DNA from: Propionispira arboris
GTDB taxonomy: Bacteria > Bacillota > Negativicutes > Selenomonadales > Selenomonadaceae
Assembly (NCBI RefSeq): GCF_900109225.1
Contig: NZ_FNZK01000003.1
Coordinates: 1 to 64,000 of the forward strand
Direction of reading: 5' to 3'
Length of the DNA: 64,000 nt
This document shows positions 33,824 through 43,309 of this stretch, one piece after another; positions within the stretch are counted from its first letter, which is position 1, and each line of letters opens with the position of its first letter. The notes under the pieces were generated by a model, which was not told where the DNA came from, did no database searches, and worked only from the letters and a program-made list of their open reading frames with translations. The position numbers and the translations under genes are program-made.

Positions 33824-35698
33824 ATGAATCATATATTAGATACGATAGATACTCCTGATGCATTAAAAAACCTTTCATTGGGAGAACTGAAAAAACTTGC
33901 CCAGGAACTTCGTGGGTTTATTATACAAAATGTTGCAAAAACTGGTGGACATCTCGCACCAAGCTTAGGCGTAGTCGATCTTACGGTAGCACTTTATAAA
34001 GTTTTTAACTGTCCCAGTGATAAGATTGTTTGGGATGTTGGACACCAGGCTTATGCTCATAAAATCTTGACCGGTCGTCGTGATGCATTTCATACGTTGC
34101 GACAATCTGGCGGCATAACTGGGTTCCCCAACCGGAGTGAAAGCAAATATGATAGTTTTGGCGTGGGACATTCGAGTACATCCATCTCTGCAGCACTGGG
34201 AATGGCGATTGCACGTGATTTAGATCATAAAAAAAATCATGTCATCACGGTTATCGGTGATGGGGCCTTAACGGGCGGTGAAGCTTTCGAAGCACTCAAT
34301 CATGCTGGAGATTTGGGTAAAGATCTTATTGTTATTTTAAATGACAATGAAATGTCTATTGATCGGAACGTTGGAGCTATGTCAGAATATTTATCGAAGA
34401 TGCGTACAGCTCCTAAGTATAATAAAGCCAAAAAAGATTTAGAAGGACTTTTGCGGCGGATACCGGCTATTGGTGATACGGTTCTTAAAACGGCTGAACA
34501 TATTAAAGATAGTGTTCGTTTTTTCCTTGTTCCCGGAGGGCTGTTTGAAGAAATGGGCTTTACCTACGTAGGACCGATTGATGGAAACAATATGGAGATA
34601 TTGTTGGAGGTTCTTGAACAGGCGAAAAAAATGCATGGACCAATTCTCATTCATACGTTAACGAAAAAAGGAAAAGGCTATTTACCAGCTGAAATTGAAC
34701 CGGATAAATTTCATGGAATTGGGAAATTTGATATTGCCAGTGGTGAACCAAATAAAGCGGCAACGAATATTCCGTCTTATACTTCTGTTTTTAGTAAAGC
34801 GTTGATTGAACTCGCACAGACAAATGAAGACATTGTAGCCATTACTGCCGCAATGCCATCGGGGACAGGTCTTAAAAAATTTGGCGAATTTTATCCAACT
34901 CGTTTGTTTGATGTAGGAATCGCTGAACAGCATGCGATTACATTAGCGGCTGGGCTGGCTTCGCAGGGTAAAAAACCAGTTGTTGTGCTTTACTCGACGT
35001 TTGCTCAAAGAGCGTATGATCAAATATTACATGATGTTTGTTTACAGAATTTGCCGGTGGTCTTAGGTCTTGACAGGGCTGGCCTGGTGGGTGAAGACGG
35101 TCCGACACATCATGGTGTCTTTGACTATTCTTATCTCAGGCACATGCCTAATTTGACGATCATGGCACCAAAAGACGAAAATGAGCTTCGGCAGATGTTA
35201 GGTACGGCAATTGCAATGGAGGGACCAGTTGTGCTTCGTTATCCGCGTGGCTGTGGACTCGGTGTTCCGATTGAGGCAGACTTTAGTGGGATTCCCATTG
35301 GCAAAGCTGAGCAAATTCGTTCGGGCGGGAAAATTGCTTTTGTGGGTATTGGAAGTATGGTAGATGTCTGCGTGAAGGCAAGTGATTTGCTTCGTGCGGA
35401 TGGTGTTGAGTCGACGGTGATCAATGCGCGCTTTGTGAAACCGCTTGATCACATTTTGTTGCAGCAACTGGCGAGGCAAATGGATGTAATTGTAACGGTA
35501 GAAGATAATGTATTAGCAGGCGGTTTTGGTTCTGCGATATTGGAATTACTAAATGAAGATCAACTAAATGATGTAAAAGTGCTGCGATGCGGTCTGCCTG
35601 ATCATTTTATTGAACAGGGCAGCAGAAATGAGCTTTTGGAAAAATATAATTTAACAGGTGAAACGATTGCGGCAATGGTGCGCAATTTTATTCAGTAA
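33824..35698 (+). CDS. dxs: 1-deoxy-D-xylulose-5-phosphate synthase
   Basis: DXS makes DXP from pyruvate and glyceraldehyde-3-phosphate, the first step of the MEP isoprenoid route, and uses thiamine diphosphate. The 624-residue protein shows the TPP motif GDGALTGGEAFEALNHAG then NDNEMSI, YSTFAQRAYDQ, and EDGPTHHGVFDYSYLRHMP. Thiamine diphosphate could come from the thiN-thiT pair at the left of the window. The ribosome site (AAAGGAAAG) is about 15 bases before the ATG, a rather long gap. The downstream gene tlyA starts 31 bases after the stop. Confidence 0.96.
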   Translation: MNHILDTIDTPDALKNLSLGELKKLAQELRGFIIQNVAKTGGHLAPSLGVVDLTVALYKVFNCPSDKIVWDVGHQAYAHKILTGRRDAFHTLRQSGGITGFPNRSESKYDSFGVGHSSTSISAALGMAIARDLDHKKNHVITVIGDGALTGGEAFEALNHAGDLGKDLIVILNDNEMSIDRNVGAMSEYLSKMRTAPKYNKAKKDLEGLLRRIPAIGDTVLKTAEHIKDSVRFFLVPGGLFEEMGFTYVGPIDGNNMEILLEVLEQAKKMHGPILIHTLTKKGKGYLPAEIEPDKFHGIGKFDIASGEPNKAATNIPSYTSVFSKALIELAQTNEDIVAITAAMPSGTGLKKFGEFYPTRLFDVGIAEQHAITLAAGLASQGKKPVVVLYSTFAQRAYDQILHDVCLQNLPVVLGLDRAGLVGEDGPTHHGVFDYSYLRHMPNLTIMAPKDENELRQMLGTAIAMEGPVVLRYPRGCGLGVPIEADFSGIPIGKAEQIRSGGKIAFVGIGSMVDVCVKASDLLRADGVESTVINARFVKPLDHILLQQLARQMDVIVTVEDNVLAGGFGSAILELLNEDQLNDVKVLRCGLPDHFIEQGSRNELLEKYNLTGETIAAMVRNFIQ

Positions 35699-35729
35699 GT
35701 TTCACTTTTTTTGTAGGTGGGATAAAGTT

Positions 35730-36551
35730 ATGGCTAAGGAAAGATTAGATGTAGTCTTAGTAAATAGAAATCTTGTAGTGAGTCGTGAACGGGCAAAAAC
35801 AACGATTATGGCTGGACTGGTACTTGTTGATGGGCAAAAAATAGACAAGGTCGGTACACTTATAAAGCCAGAGGCTGAAATTCGTATTTTAGGTGATAGC
35901 ATTGGGTATGTTAGCCGGGGCGGGCTTAAACTTGCCAAAGCGATTGAAGTATTTTCAATTGAATTAAAAGGAAAAATTGTAGCTGATATTGGCGCTTCAA
36001 CAGGTGGATTCACGGATTGCTCTTTGCAAAATGGTGCCGTGAAAGTATATGCCATTGATGTTGGTTATGGACAGTTAGCTTGGTCTTTACGTACAGATGA
36101 GCGTGTTGTGAATATGGAACGCACTAATATTCGAAATGTTACAGCAGATGATTTAAATGAACTCATCGATTTTGCTTCTATTGATGTGGCATTTATTTCA
36201 TTGGAGAAGGTACTCCCCGCGGCAAAGTCTTTATTGCAGCCGACCGGTGAAATTGTAGCACTTATTAAACCGCAATTCGAAGCCGGTCGAGAAAAAGTTG
36301 GAAAAAAAGGTGTAGTTCGTGATCCGAAGGTACATGAAGAAGTTATTCAGCATGTTATAGATTTTAGTCGAAGTATTGGTTTTATGCCGATGGCATTGAC
36401 TTTTTCCCCGGTGAAAGGACCAGAGGGCAATATCGAATATCTGGTTCGTCTTGGTCTCAATACGGATGAAGCATGTTTGATTAATTTTGACACAATTCAA
36501 TCTGTTGTAAAGGATGCGCATCAAGAGCTAGATAAGGTGACACATCATTGA
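35730..36551 (+). CDS. tlyA: TlyA family rRNA (cytidine-2'-O)-methyltransferase
   Basis: TlyA methylates the 2'-O of cytidines in 16S (and in some species 23S) rRNA, which affects capreomycin sensitivity. The 273-residue protein has an N-terminal S4 RNA-binding domain (ERLDVVLVNRNLVVSRERAK) and a FtsJ-like domain with VADIGASTGGFTDC (SAM site), LIKPQFEAGREKVGKKG and EYLVRLG. The longer frame begins inside dxs; ATG at 35730 with AGGTGGG ahead gives the family length. It is followed by nadK and a methyltransferase, as in Bacillus (yqxC) and Clostridia. Confidence 0.93.
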   Translation: MAKERLDVVLVNRNLVVSRERAKTTIMAGLVLVDGQKIDKVGTLIKPEAEIRILGDSIGYVSRGGLKLAKAIEVFSIELKGKIVADIGASTGGFTDCSLQNGAVKVYAIDVGYGQLAWSLRTDERVVNMERTNIRNVTADDLNELIDFASIDVAFISLEKVLPAAKSLLQPTGEIVALIKPQFEAGREKVGKKGVVRDPKVHEEVIQHVIDFSRSIGFMPMALTFSPVKGPEGNIEYLVRLGLNTDEACLINFDTIQSVVKDAHQELDKVTHH

Positions 36552-36593
36552 AGATGGGATGGATATGCCATTATAGCAGTTGGGGAAAGGTTT

Positions 36594-37460
36594 GTGGGTA
36601 GTTATATGATTACAGTTGCTGTTTTTCCTAATAAAAATAAAAAAAAAGCCAATTCTGTTTTAACACGACTTGTTGACTTTTATCGAGATAAAGATGTTCA
36701 TTTGGTTCTGCCAAAAGATGAAGCAGAATTTTTTGGCTATCCGGCGTTTGGCGTAGAAAATATATTTGATGCTGCTATCAATTTAGGCCTGACAATTGGT
36801 GGTGATGGTACGTTATTAGGCGTTTGCCGCCGATTGGCTTTGCGTAATATTCCGGTTTGTGGAATCAATATTGGCAGATTTGGTTTTTTGGCTGATATTG
36901 AATTATCGGAACTTGAAGATAAACTTGAGAAGGTTTTACAGGGGCAATACCGTATTGAAGAACGTTTAATGCTGGCGGGGATTATAAAACGGGGAAATCA
37001 AATGAGTTTTGTTGGCAATGCAATAAATGATATTGTTGTCACAAAAGGCGGCGTGGCTCGGATGCTTAATTTGGGGTTAAGCATCGATAATTGCTTGATT
37101 GCCAATTATCAGGCGGATGGACTGATTGTTTCGACAGCAACTGGTTCGACGGGATATTCTCTTTCGGCTGGTGGGCCTATTATAAATCCGAAGGTTAAAT
37201 TGCTATTGGTGACACCGATTTGTCCGCATACGCTAAATGCTCGTCCCATGATTATTTCTGAAGATGAAGAAGTTCGTATTAATGTGGCAGCGGCACACCG
37301 TGATATTTTATTGACTTTTGATGGTCAGGAAAGTTGCAATTTGGTTCCAGGCGACGAGGTGATCGTAAGAAAGTCTTCATTTATGGCAAAAATAATAAAG
37401 TTTGAAGATAAAAATTACTATAAAACGATGCGGACGAAATTATGGCGGGGGAATGTTTAA
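36594..37460 (+). CDS. nadK: NAD kinase
   Basis: NadK phosphorylates NAD to NADP. The 288-residue protein has GGDGTLLGVCR near residue 68, GINIGRFGFLADI, a NDIVVTKGG motif and DGLIVSTATGSTGYSLSAGG. The start is uncertain: a GTG at 36594 is three bases after GGGGAAAGG, and an in-frame ATG at 36606 (MITVAVFPN, the family's common beginning) is 15 bases after it. I kept the GTG. The stop codon TAA shares its last A with the next gene's ATG, so translation is coupled. Confidence 0.93.
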   Translation: MGSYMITVAVFPNKNKKKANSVLTRLVDFYRDKDVHLVLPKDEAEFFGYPAFGVENIFDAAINLGLTIGGDGTLLGVCRRLALRNIPVCGINIGRFGFLADIELSELEDKLEKVLQGQYRIEERLMLAGIIKRGNQMSFVGNAINDIVVTKGGVARMLNLGLSIDNCLIANYQADGLIVSTATGSTGYSLSAGGPIINPKVKLLLVTPICPHTLNARPMIISEDEEVRINVAAAHRDILLTFDGQESCNLVPGDEVIVRKSSFMAKIIKFEDKNYYKTMRTKLWRGNV

Positions 37461-38020
37461 TGCAGACAATCAGTGCAATTGATGCAGCACATGAATTGCT
37501 CAAGAAGAAATTACAGAATGCATTGACCATCGTTGATGCAACTGCCGGTAATGGCAATGATACCCTTTTTTTAGCCCAAAATTCGTTGGAATCGGCTCAT
37601 ATTTATGCGTTTGATATTCAGAAAAGTGCATTGGAGAGAACAGCAGAAATAGTAGAATTATATCGAAATAAAGTGCAGTTGATTTTGGACAGTCACGTGA
37701 ATGTTGAAAAATATGTAGTTACGCGGATTGATGTGGCAATGTTTAATCTCGGTTATTTACCGGGTGGTGATCATGCGATTACTACACAGGCTGAATCAAC
37801 GTTGGAAGCTGTAATGAAAATTATCGATTGTTTAGCGACAAATGGACTTTTGGCAATTACTACGTACCCTGGACATGAGGAAGGTCTTTTGGAATATAAT
37901 CAATTGGTCGAGTATTTAAGAAATTTGCCAATGCAAGAATTTACGGTGGCTTGTTATAGTATGCTCAATCACACAATTAAGGCACCTGTTTTATATTTGA
38001 TCGAAAAAGTTAGGAGATGA
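37460..38020 (+). CDS. Class I SAM-dependent rRNA methylase-like protein (YtqB type)
   Basis: This 186-residue protein belongs to the rRNA methylase group (PF06962; YtqB/MraW-like). The SAM motif is IVDATAGNGNDTLFLAQ and the family-specific stretch is VAMFNLGYLPGGDHAITT. A recently assigned activity for YtqB-type proteins is a tRNA mnm5U-forming methylation, MnmM; the sequence alone cannot separate these roles. I chose ATG at 37460 (GGGGGAA seven bases upstream) over ATG 37442 inside nadK. It is followed by argR after four bases. Confidence 0.85.
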   Translation: MQTISAIDAAHELLKKKLQNALTIVDATAGNGNDTLFLAQNSLESAHIYAFDIQKSALERTAEIVELYRNKVQLILDSHVNVEKYVVTRIDVAMFNLGYLPGGDHAITTQAESTLEAVMKIIDCLATNGLLAITTYPGHEEGLLEYNQLVEYLRNLPMQEFTVACYSMLNHTIKAPVLYLIEKVRR

Positions 38021-38024
38021 TGAA

Positions 38025-38477
38025 GTGAAGGCAATACGTCATGCGAAAATAAAAGCCATTATTGAAAATACGGTTGTTGAGACACAGGAAGATTTAGCAG
38101 AATCTTTACGTAAACAAAATATAGAGGTAACGCAGGCAACCGTGTCACGTGACATAAAAGAACTAATGCTCATCAAAATACCAACGGGTGATGGCCGTTA
38201 TAGGTATGCTTATCCTTTAGAAAAAAATATGGTTTTTTCTAAAAATAGAATGACTAGGATGTTTCAGGATTCGGTTATTGGATTGAATTTCAGTGAGAAC
38301 ATTATTGTGATCAAAACGCTGCCGGGAACAGCGAATGCCGTAGCATCGACTTTGGATTACGCGAAATGGCCGGAAATTATTGGAACGGTAGCTGGGGATG
38401 ACAATATTTTTGTTGTTGTTAAACCATTGGAAGCAGTCCCAGGTATTATAAAAAAATTGGAGCTGCTTATTAATTAA
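38025..38477 (+). CDS. argR: Arginine repressor ArgR/AhrC
   Basis: ArgR is a hexameric repressor that senses arginine and controls its synthesis and use. The 150-residue protein has the N-terminal winged helix (HAKIKAIIENTVVETQEDLA then QATVSRDIKEL, the recognition helix) and the C-terminal Arg-binding and oligomer domain (KTLPGTANAVASTLDY then VAGDDNIFVV). The start is GTG at 38025 with TAGGAG upstream. Next to recN, as in nearly all Firmicutes. Confidence 0.95.
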   Translation: MKAIRHAKIKAIIENTVVETQEDLAESLRKQNIEVTQATVSRDIKELMLIKIPTGDGRYRYAYPLEKNMVFSKNRMTRMFQDSVIGLNFSENIIVIKTLPGTANAVASTLDYAKWPEIIGTVAGDDNIFVVVKPLEAVPGIIKKLELLIN

Positions 38478-38508
38478 GTGCATCGTTCATCAAGGGAGTA
38501 AATTGACT

Positions 38509-40215
38509 ATGCTGAAAACATTAACTGTATGGAATTTTGCTTTACTCGAACATGTCCAGATCGAGTTTGAGCGTGGGTTAAATATTTTAACGGGTGAAAC
38601 GGGTGCGGGAAAATCTATTTTGATTGATTCTTTAGGGATGATTCTTGGGCACAGGACTTCAATTGAAAAAATCCGTAAAGATCGTGACTGGTTGCGAGTG
38701 GAAGCTGTCTTTGATACTAGCAAATATCCACAAGTGCATGATTTTTTACAGCGATCCGATATTGTGGATGAAGACGATTCTTTAATTATCAGTCGGCAAA
38801 TTGCTAAAACCGGAAAAAATACAATTCAGGTCAATGGCTGCCATGTAACGCTTACTTCATTAAAAATGCTAGGCGAATTACTGATTGACATTCATGGACA
38901 AAATGAGAACCAAGCCCTTTTGCGGACGGAAAATCAATTTGCTCTTGTGGATGCTTATAAGATAGAAATCAAGACCTGCCTTGCCGTGTATCAAACTGCA
39001 TTTGTAAAATGGAATGAGCTGAAAGAGAGTCTTAAACAGCAAGAGCTGGATTCACGCGAACATGCTCAGCGTATGGATATGTTATCGTGGCAGGTCAATG
39101 AGATCGAGGCAGCTAAATTAAAAGAAGCGGAAGACGAAGGGTTAGAACAAGAAATTAAACTTTTATCGAATGCTGAAAAAATTTCTGATTTGGTTAAGTC
39201 TTCCTATCGCCTTTTAGATAGTGGGGATAAAAGGCAGCCAGCGGTCATCCCATCGCTGGTGGAAATTAAAAAAAATATGGAGATGCTTATTCGCTATGAC
39301 ACGAAATTAACCAATGTTATGCAAATGATTACGGATGCATTATGTCAGATTGAAGAATGTTCTTACGAAATTCGTGATTATGGTGAAAGTATTGATTATA
39401 GTCCAGAGCGGTTAAATAAATTACAAGAACGCATGGATGAAATTTATAAGCTTCGTAAAAAATATGGAGCCACAATTGCAGATGTATTAGAGCATTATCA
39501 TAATGCAAAAAAAGAATTACTGGCAATTGAAAATTATGATCAGCGTATTGAAGATCTTAAATACAATATTGTACAGGCAGAAAAAGATTTGGCTGTGAAG
39601 GCAGTCGCATTGACGAAACTTCGACAAAGTTCAGCGGAGCTGCTATCCGCTGACATTCAAAAACATTTGTTGTCGTTGGGAATGGAAAATGCACGTTTTG
39701 TGATTGAAATAAAAGACGATGCTATTTATCATATGAATGGTGCTAACACAATTCATATTTTATTTTCTGCTAATTTAGGAGAAGATCCAAAACCAATGCA
39801 AAAGGTAGCCTCAGGCGGGGAACTTTCCCGAATTGCTTTGGCAATTAAAACGGTTTGTGCAGCAAAAGATAAAATTGGTATCATGGTTTTTGATGAAATC
39901 GATACAGGTATTGGTGGAAAGACAGCACAGATGGTTGCAGAACGTATTGCAATGGTAGCTGCGTATAAACAGGTTTTATGTATTACACATTTGCCCCAGA
40001 TTGCTTGTATGGCCGATGTACATCTATATATTGATAAACAGATACAAAATAATAAAACAGTAACGCAAGTGCGTCCTTTATCAACGAGTGAGCAGTTAAA
40101 TGAAATTGCGCGAATGGCTTCGGGAATCGATATTACGGCGGCATCACTTGACAACGCAATGGAAATGCTCAATAATGCAAAATTGAAAAAAGAGAGTTTT
40201 AGACAAAATAAATAG
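38509..40215 (+). CDS. recN: DNA repair protein RecN
   Basis: RecN is an SMC-like ATPase that holds broken DNA ends during recombinational repair. The 568-residue protein has Walker A GETGAGKS at 29-36, long coiled coils, the ABC signature KVASGGELSRIALAIK and Walker B VFDEIDTGIGG. The ATG at 38509 is ten bases from GGGAG and gives the conserved MLKTLTVWNFALLE start; a TTG at 38503 is too close to it. In spore formers spoIVB and spo0A follow recN; here a Nudix gene follows 26 bases later. Confidence 0.96.
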   Translation: MLKTLTVWNFALLEHVQIEFERGLNILTGETGAGKSILIDSLGMILGHRTSIEKIRKDRDWLRVEAVFDTSKYPQVHDFLQRSDIVDEDDSLIISRQIAKTGKNTIQVNGCHVTLTSLKMLGELLIDIHGQNENQALLRTENQFALVDAYKIEIKTCLAVYQTAFVKWNELKESLKQQELDSREHAQRMDMLSWQVNEIEAAKLKEAEDEGLEQEIKLLSNAEKISDLVKSSYRLLDSGDKRQPAVIPSLVEIKKNMEMLIRYDTKLTNVMQMITDALCQIEECSYEIRDYGESIDYSPERLNKLQERMDEIYKLRKKYGATIADVLEHYHNAKKELLAIENYDQRIEDLKYNIVQAEKDLAVKAVALTKLRQSSAELLSADIQKHLLSLGMENARFVIEIKDDAIYHMNGANTIHILFSANLGEDPKPMQKVASGGELSRIALAIKTVCAAKDKIGIMVFDEIDTGIGGKTAQMVAERIAMVAAYKQVLCITHLPQIACMADVHLYIDKQIQNNKTVTQVRPLSTSEQLNEIARMASGIDITAASLDNAMEMLNNAKLKKESFRQNK

Positions 40216-40241
40216 GATTGAATGGCAATGGAGGCACAAAA

Positions 40242-40784
40242 ATGGATGAAGGCTTAATTGAAAAAAAAATAAGCAGTACACGCGTCTATGAAGGCGTTCT
40301 TTTGAAGGTTAATAAAGACGTAGTCGAACTGCCAAATGGCAAGCAGGCGGTACGTGAATGGATTGAACATCCAGGGGCGGCGGCTGTAGTGCCTCTTTTA
40401 AATAACGGAAAAATTGTTATGGTTAGGCAATATCGTCATCCGATGGGAAAAGTGACTCTTGAAATTCCCGCAGGAAAACTCGATGATCCAAATGAAGATC
40501 CACTAGAATGTGCACGCCGTGAACTAAAAGAAGAAACCGGTTATCGCGCACATACGTTAACCAAACTTACAACGATTGCTACAACGGTGGGGTTTTCAAA
40601 TGAAGTCATTCATCTGTATGTTGCGAAAGATCTTGATGCGGGGCTTCAATGTCCTGATGAAGATGAGTTTATTAATACAGTGATGATTTCAGTTGAAAAA
40701 ATTGATGAATTGATTCAGACAGGAAAAATTGATGATGCAAAATCGGTTGTTTCGTTGCTGATGGTGAAAAATTTTATTCTTTAA
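40242..40784 (+). CDS. nudF: ADP-ribose pyrophosphatase, Nudix family
   Basis: This 180-residue Nudix hydrolase cleaves ADP-ribose to AMP and ribose 5-phosphate. The Nudix box GKLDDPNEDPLECARRELKE continuing into ETGY is intact. Upstream are VVPLLNNGKIVMVRQYRHP and downstream TIATTVGFSNEVIHLYVAK, both typical of NudF/YqkG. ATG at 40242 with GGAGG seven bases ahead was chosen over a TTG at 40218. It is last in the run before a terminator. Confidence 0.9.
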   Translation: MDEGLIEKKISSTRVYEGVLLKVNKDVVELPNGKQAVREWIEHPGAAAVVPLLNNGKIVMVRQYRHPMGKVTLEIPAGKLDDPNEDPLECARRELKEETGYRAHTLTKLTTIATTVGFSNEVIHLYVAKDLDAGLQCPDEDEFINTVMISVEKIDELIQTGKIDDAKSVVSLLMVKNFIL

Positions 40785-40789
40785 TTTGT

Positions 40790-40832
40790 AAAAATCCTTT
40801 CTACAATAGGATCTGTAGAGAGGATTTTTATA
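40790..40832 (+). terminator. Terminator after nudF
   Basis: A 16-bp stem with one wobble pair (40790-40805 with 40814-40829) and a T-rich end; it closes the aroQ-to-nudF stretch. Confidence 0.88.
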
Positions 40833-40883
40833 TATAGGTCTTCATTTGATTGAGATATGGTTTTGAAAAATTTGTAATTTATC

Positions 40884-40912
40884 GTTACAATTCAAAGGTT
40901 TTCTAGTATAAT
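40884..40912 (+). promoter_or_regulatory. Promoter of the S2P-trpS-scpAB operon, overlapped by an inverted repeat
   Basis: GTTACA (40884-40889) and TATAAT (40907-40912) with a 17-base spacer. TTGTAA (40872-40877) and TTACAA (40885-40890) form a six-base inverted repeat across the -35 box, which might be an operator. Confidence 0.6.
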
Positions 40913-40967
40913 TATAAAGATAGACATAAATTTATCTTTAGTTTAACAGGTTGGGAGTGGTTTTTTA

Positions 40968-41582
40968 GTGTTTGGTCCAGATATGATTTTTGGTATACCT
41001 GGTTTATTGATTGCGATGACTGTGCATGAGTATGCACATGCGAGGATCGCTGTGGCATTGGGAGATCCAACTCCAAAGTTTGAGGGAAGGTTGACACTCA
41101 ATCCATTAGCTCATTTAGATCCAATTGGGTTATTGATGCTGTTTTTTGCACAATTTGGTTGGGCAAAACCAGTTATGATCAATCCGCGGAATTTTAGTGA
41201 TCGACGTCATGGTGAACTCTATGTTGCAATTGCCGGACCGGCAGCCAATTTAATAACAGCATTTGTATCCTTGCTTCTTTTGAATATTATTGCAGTAATG
41301 GGTATTCAAGTGCAGTGGGTCTATCTTGTTATCAAATTGGTTATGGTATTCAATCTTAATTTTGCTATATTTAACATGATTCCATTGCCACCACTTGATG
41401 GCTCGAAAGTTCTGATGAGTTTTTTGCCGGGCAAATTAGCCTATCAATATGCCGGGTTGGAACGCTATAGCTTTTTTATCTTAATTTTGTTGGTTTTTAC
41501 AAATATATTGGGAGTTATTATTTTCCCGATTCGGAATGTAATTCTTAATGTAATGTCGTTTATTTTGTCATTTATATTTTAG
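40968..41582 (+). CDS. Site-2 protease family (M50) membrane metalloprotease
   Basis: This 204-residue polytopic protein has the zinc motif HEYAHA at about 20-25 in the first helix, then GWAKPVMINPRNFSDRR, and the second motif LPPLDGSK with the Asp ligand. It belongs to the minimal S2P group (YdfC/RseP-like but without PDZ). Substrate is unknown; such small members often stand beside trpS and scpAB in Firmicutes. The start is GTG at 40968 after a GGGAGTGG site. Confidence 0.9.
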   Translation: MFGPDMIFGIPGLLIAMTVHEYAHARIAVALGDPTPKFEGRLTLNPLAHLDPIGLLMLFFAQFGWAKPVMINPRNFSDRRHGELYVAIAGPAANLITAFVSLLLLNIIAVMGIQVQWVYLVIKLVMVFNLNFAIFNMIPLPPLDGSKVLMSFLPGKLAYQYAGLERYSFFILILLVFTNILGVIIFPIRNVILNVMSFILSFIF

Positions 41583-41594
41583 GGGGAGATTTTT

Positions 41595-42584
41595 TTGAGT
41601 AAGGGTCGTATTTTTAGTGGTATGCAGCCATCGGGTAAGTTTCATTTAGGAAATTATATGGGGGCACTTGAAAATTGGGTGAAATTACAGAATGATTATG
41701 AATGCTTTTTTTCAATTGTTGATTTACATGCCTTGACAAGTGCCTATGCTGATACAAGTAAAATTCCAGAAAATATTTATAACATGGCACTTGATTGGTT
41801 AAGTGCAGGGTTAGACCCGGAAAAAAATGTTATTTTTGTTCAATCAAAAGTAAAGGAACATGCCGAACTGCATTTACTGCTTTCGATGATGACCCCGCTT
41901 TCCTGGCTGGAACGTGTACCAACCTATAAAGATAAACTACAGCAGCTTGGTGCACAGGGGAAAGATATTAATACGTATGGGTTTTTAGGGTATCCGGAAC
42001 TTATGACAGCTGACATTATTCTTTATAAAGCAGGCTTTGTGCCTGTCGGCGAAGATCAGCTGCCGCATTTGGAACTTGCGCGTGAAATTACGCGTCGTTT
42101 CAATAATTTATATAGTCCGATTTTTCCGGAACCACAGGGCTTAATGAGCGAAGCGGCGGTTCTTCCTGGTATTGATGGGCGTAAGATGAGCAAATCCTAC
42201 GGAAATACGATTCCGTTTGCTTCAAGCCCGGATGAACTTAGAGAACGGGTTCGTATGATTATTACCGATCCACAACGCATCAAAAAGACAGATAAGGGCA
42301 ATCCGGATGTTTGTGTAGCTTTTAAATTTCATAAATTGTTTAATAAAGAAGAGATTGTTGAGATTGATCAAGCCTGTCGCAGTGCATCCATTGGCTGTGT
42401 AGATTGCAAAAAACGACTCGCTGAAAAGATGGTACACATCATGGGGGCGATGCATGTGCGTCGTCAGGAATATGAAGGAAAGCCAGAAAAAATTCGAGAA
42501 ATTTTGGAGGCTGGTACGGAGCGGGCACGTAAAGTTGCAGCAGCGACAATGGAAGAAGTTCGCGAAGCAATGCATTTACAATAA
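41595..42584 (+). CDS. trpS: Tryptophanyl-tRNA synthetase
   Basis: TrpRS charges tRNA-Trp. The 329-residue class I synthetase has the HIGH-like FHLGNYMG at residues 16-23, the DLHALT motif, GYPELMTADI and the KMSKS loop GRKMSKSYGN near 197. The start is TTG at 41595 with AGGGGGAG ahead. No T-box leader is present since the S2P gene ends 12 bases earlier. Its stop codon ends one base before the scpA start, so the two are tightly coupled. Confidence 0.96.
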   Translation: MSKGRIFSGMQPSGKFHLGNYMGALENWVKLQNDYECFFSIVDLHALTSAYADTSKIPENIYNMALDWLSAGLDPEKNVIFVQSKVKEHAELHLLLSMMTPLSWLERVPTYKDKLQQLGAQGKDINTYGFLGYPELMTADIILYKAGFVPVGEDQLPHLELAREITRRFNNLYSPIFPEPQGLMSEAAVLPGIDGRKMSKSYGNTIPFASSPDELRERVRMIITDPQRIKKTDKGNPDVCVAFKFHKLFNKEEIVEIDQACRSASIGCVDCKKRLAEKMVHIMGAMHVRRQEYEGKPEKIREILEAGTERARKVAAATMEEVREAMHLQ

Positions 42585-43307
42585 ATGTTGGACTATGAAA
42601 TTAAATTAGATGCATTTGAAGGCCCTTTGGATTTGTTGATGCATTTAATCGAAAAAAATAAAATTGATATTTATGATATTCCAATTGCTGTTCTTACCGA
42701 GCAGTATATAGAATATCTGGATCGGTTTCAGGAATTCAATATTGAAATAGCCAGCGAGTTTTTGGTTATGGCGGCAACTTTGCTGCAAATTAAATCACGT
42801 ATCTTATTGCCTAAGGTAAAAAAAACAGAGGATGAAACGGATATTGAGGATGAACTGGATCCAAGACAAGAACTGATTGATCGTCTTTTAGAATATCGAC
42901 GTTTCAAAGAAGTAAGCGAAATTTTGGACCAATTGGCAGAAGAACAGGAAAAGTTATTTTTCCGGTCACCAACATTAATACCTGTTCAGTACCTGCCTCC
43001 GACAAATCTCGATATTCAACTGCTTTTGGAAGCATTTCATAGTGTTTTAGAGGCAAATGCAGATCATACTTCACTTGTATCTCGTGAAAAATTCAGTGTA
43101 CAAGATAAAATGGCGGATATTATTTTTCTTTTGGATAAGCAGGCTGGGACTATTCTCTTTACGGACGCTTTCACAAGATCCGGGACAAAAAATGAATTTA
43201 TTACGACATTTTTGGCTTTGCTCGAATTGATGAAGCTTAAAACTGTCACAATTAAACAGACACAGCCTTTTTCGCCTATCTATATTAACAGAAGGAGCGA
43301 GGAATAA
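42585..43307 (+). CDS. scpA: Segregation and condensation protein A
   Basis: ScpA is the kleisin that bridges the SMC dimer heads in chromosome condensation. The 240-residue protein opens with YEIKLDAFEGPLDLLMHLIE and has ASEFLVMAATLLQIKSRILL, both standard. Start ATG at 42585 directly follows the trpS stop. The C-terminal winged helix ends with QTQPFSPIYINRR. It is two bases before scpB. No smc gene is in the window. Confidence 0.95.
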   Translation: MLDYEIKLDAFEGPLDLLMHLIEKNKIDIYDIPIAVLTEQYIEYLDRFQEFNIEIASEFLVMAATLLQIKSRILLPKVKKTEDETDIEDELDPRQELIDRLLEYRRFKEVSEILDQLAEEQEKLFFRSPTLIPVQYLPPTNLDIQLLLEAFHSVLEANADHTSLVSREKFSVQDKMADIIFLLDKQAGTILFTDAFTRSGTKNEFITTFLALLELMKLKTVTIKQTQPFSPIYINRRSEE

Positions 43308-43309
43308 CC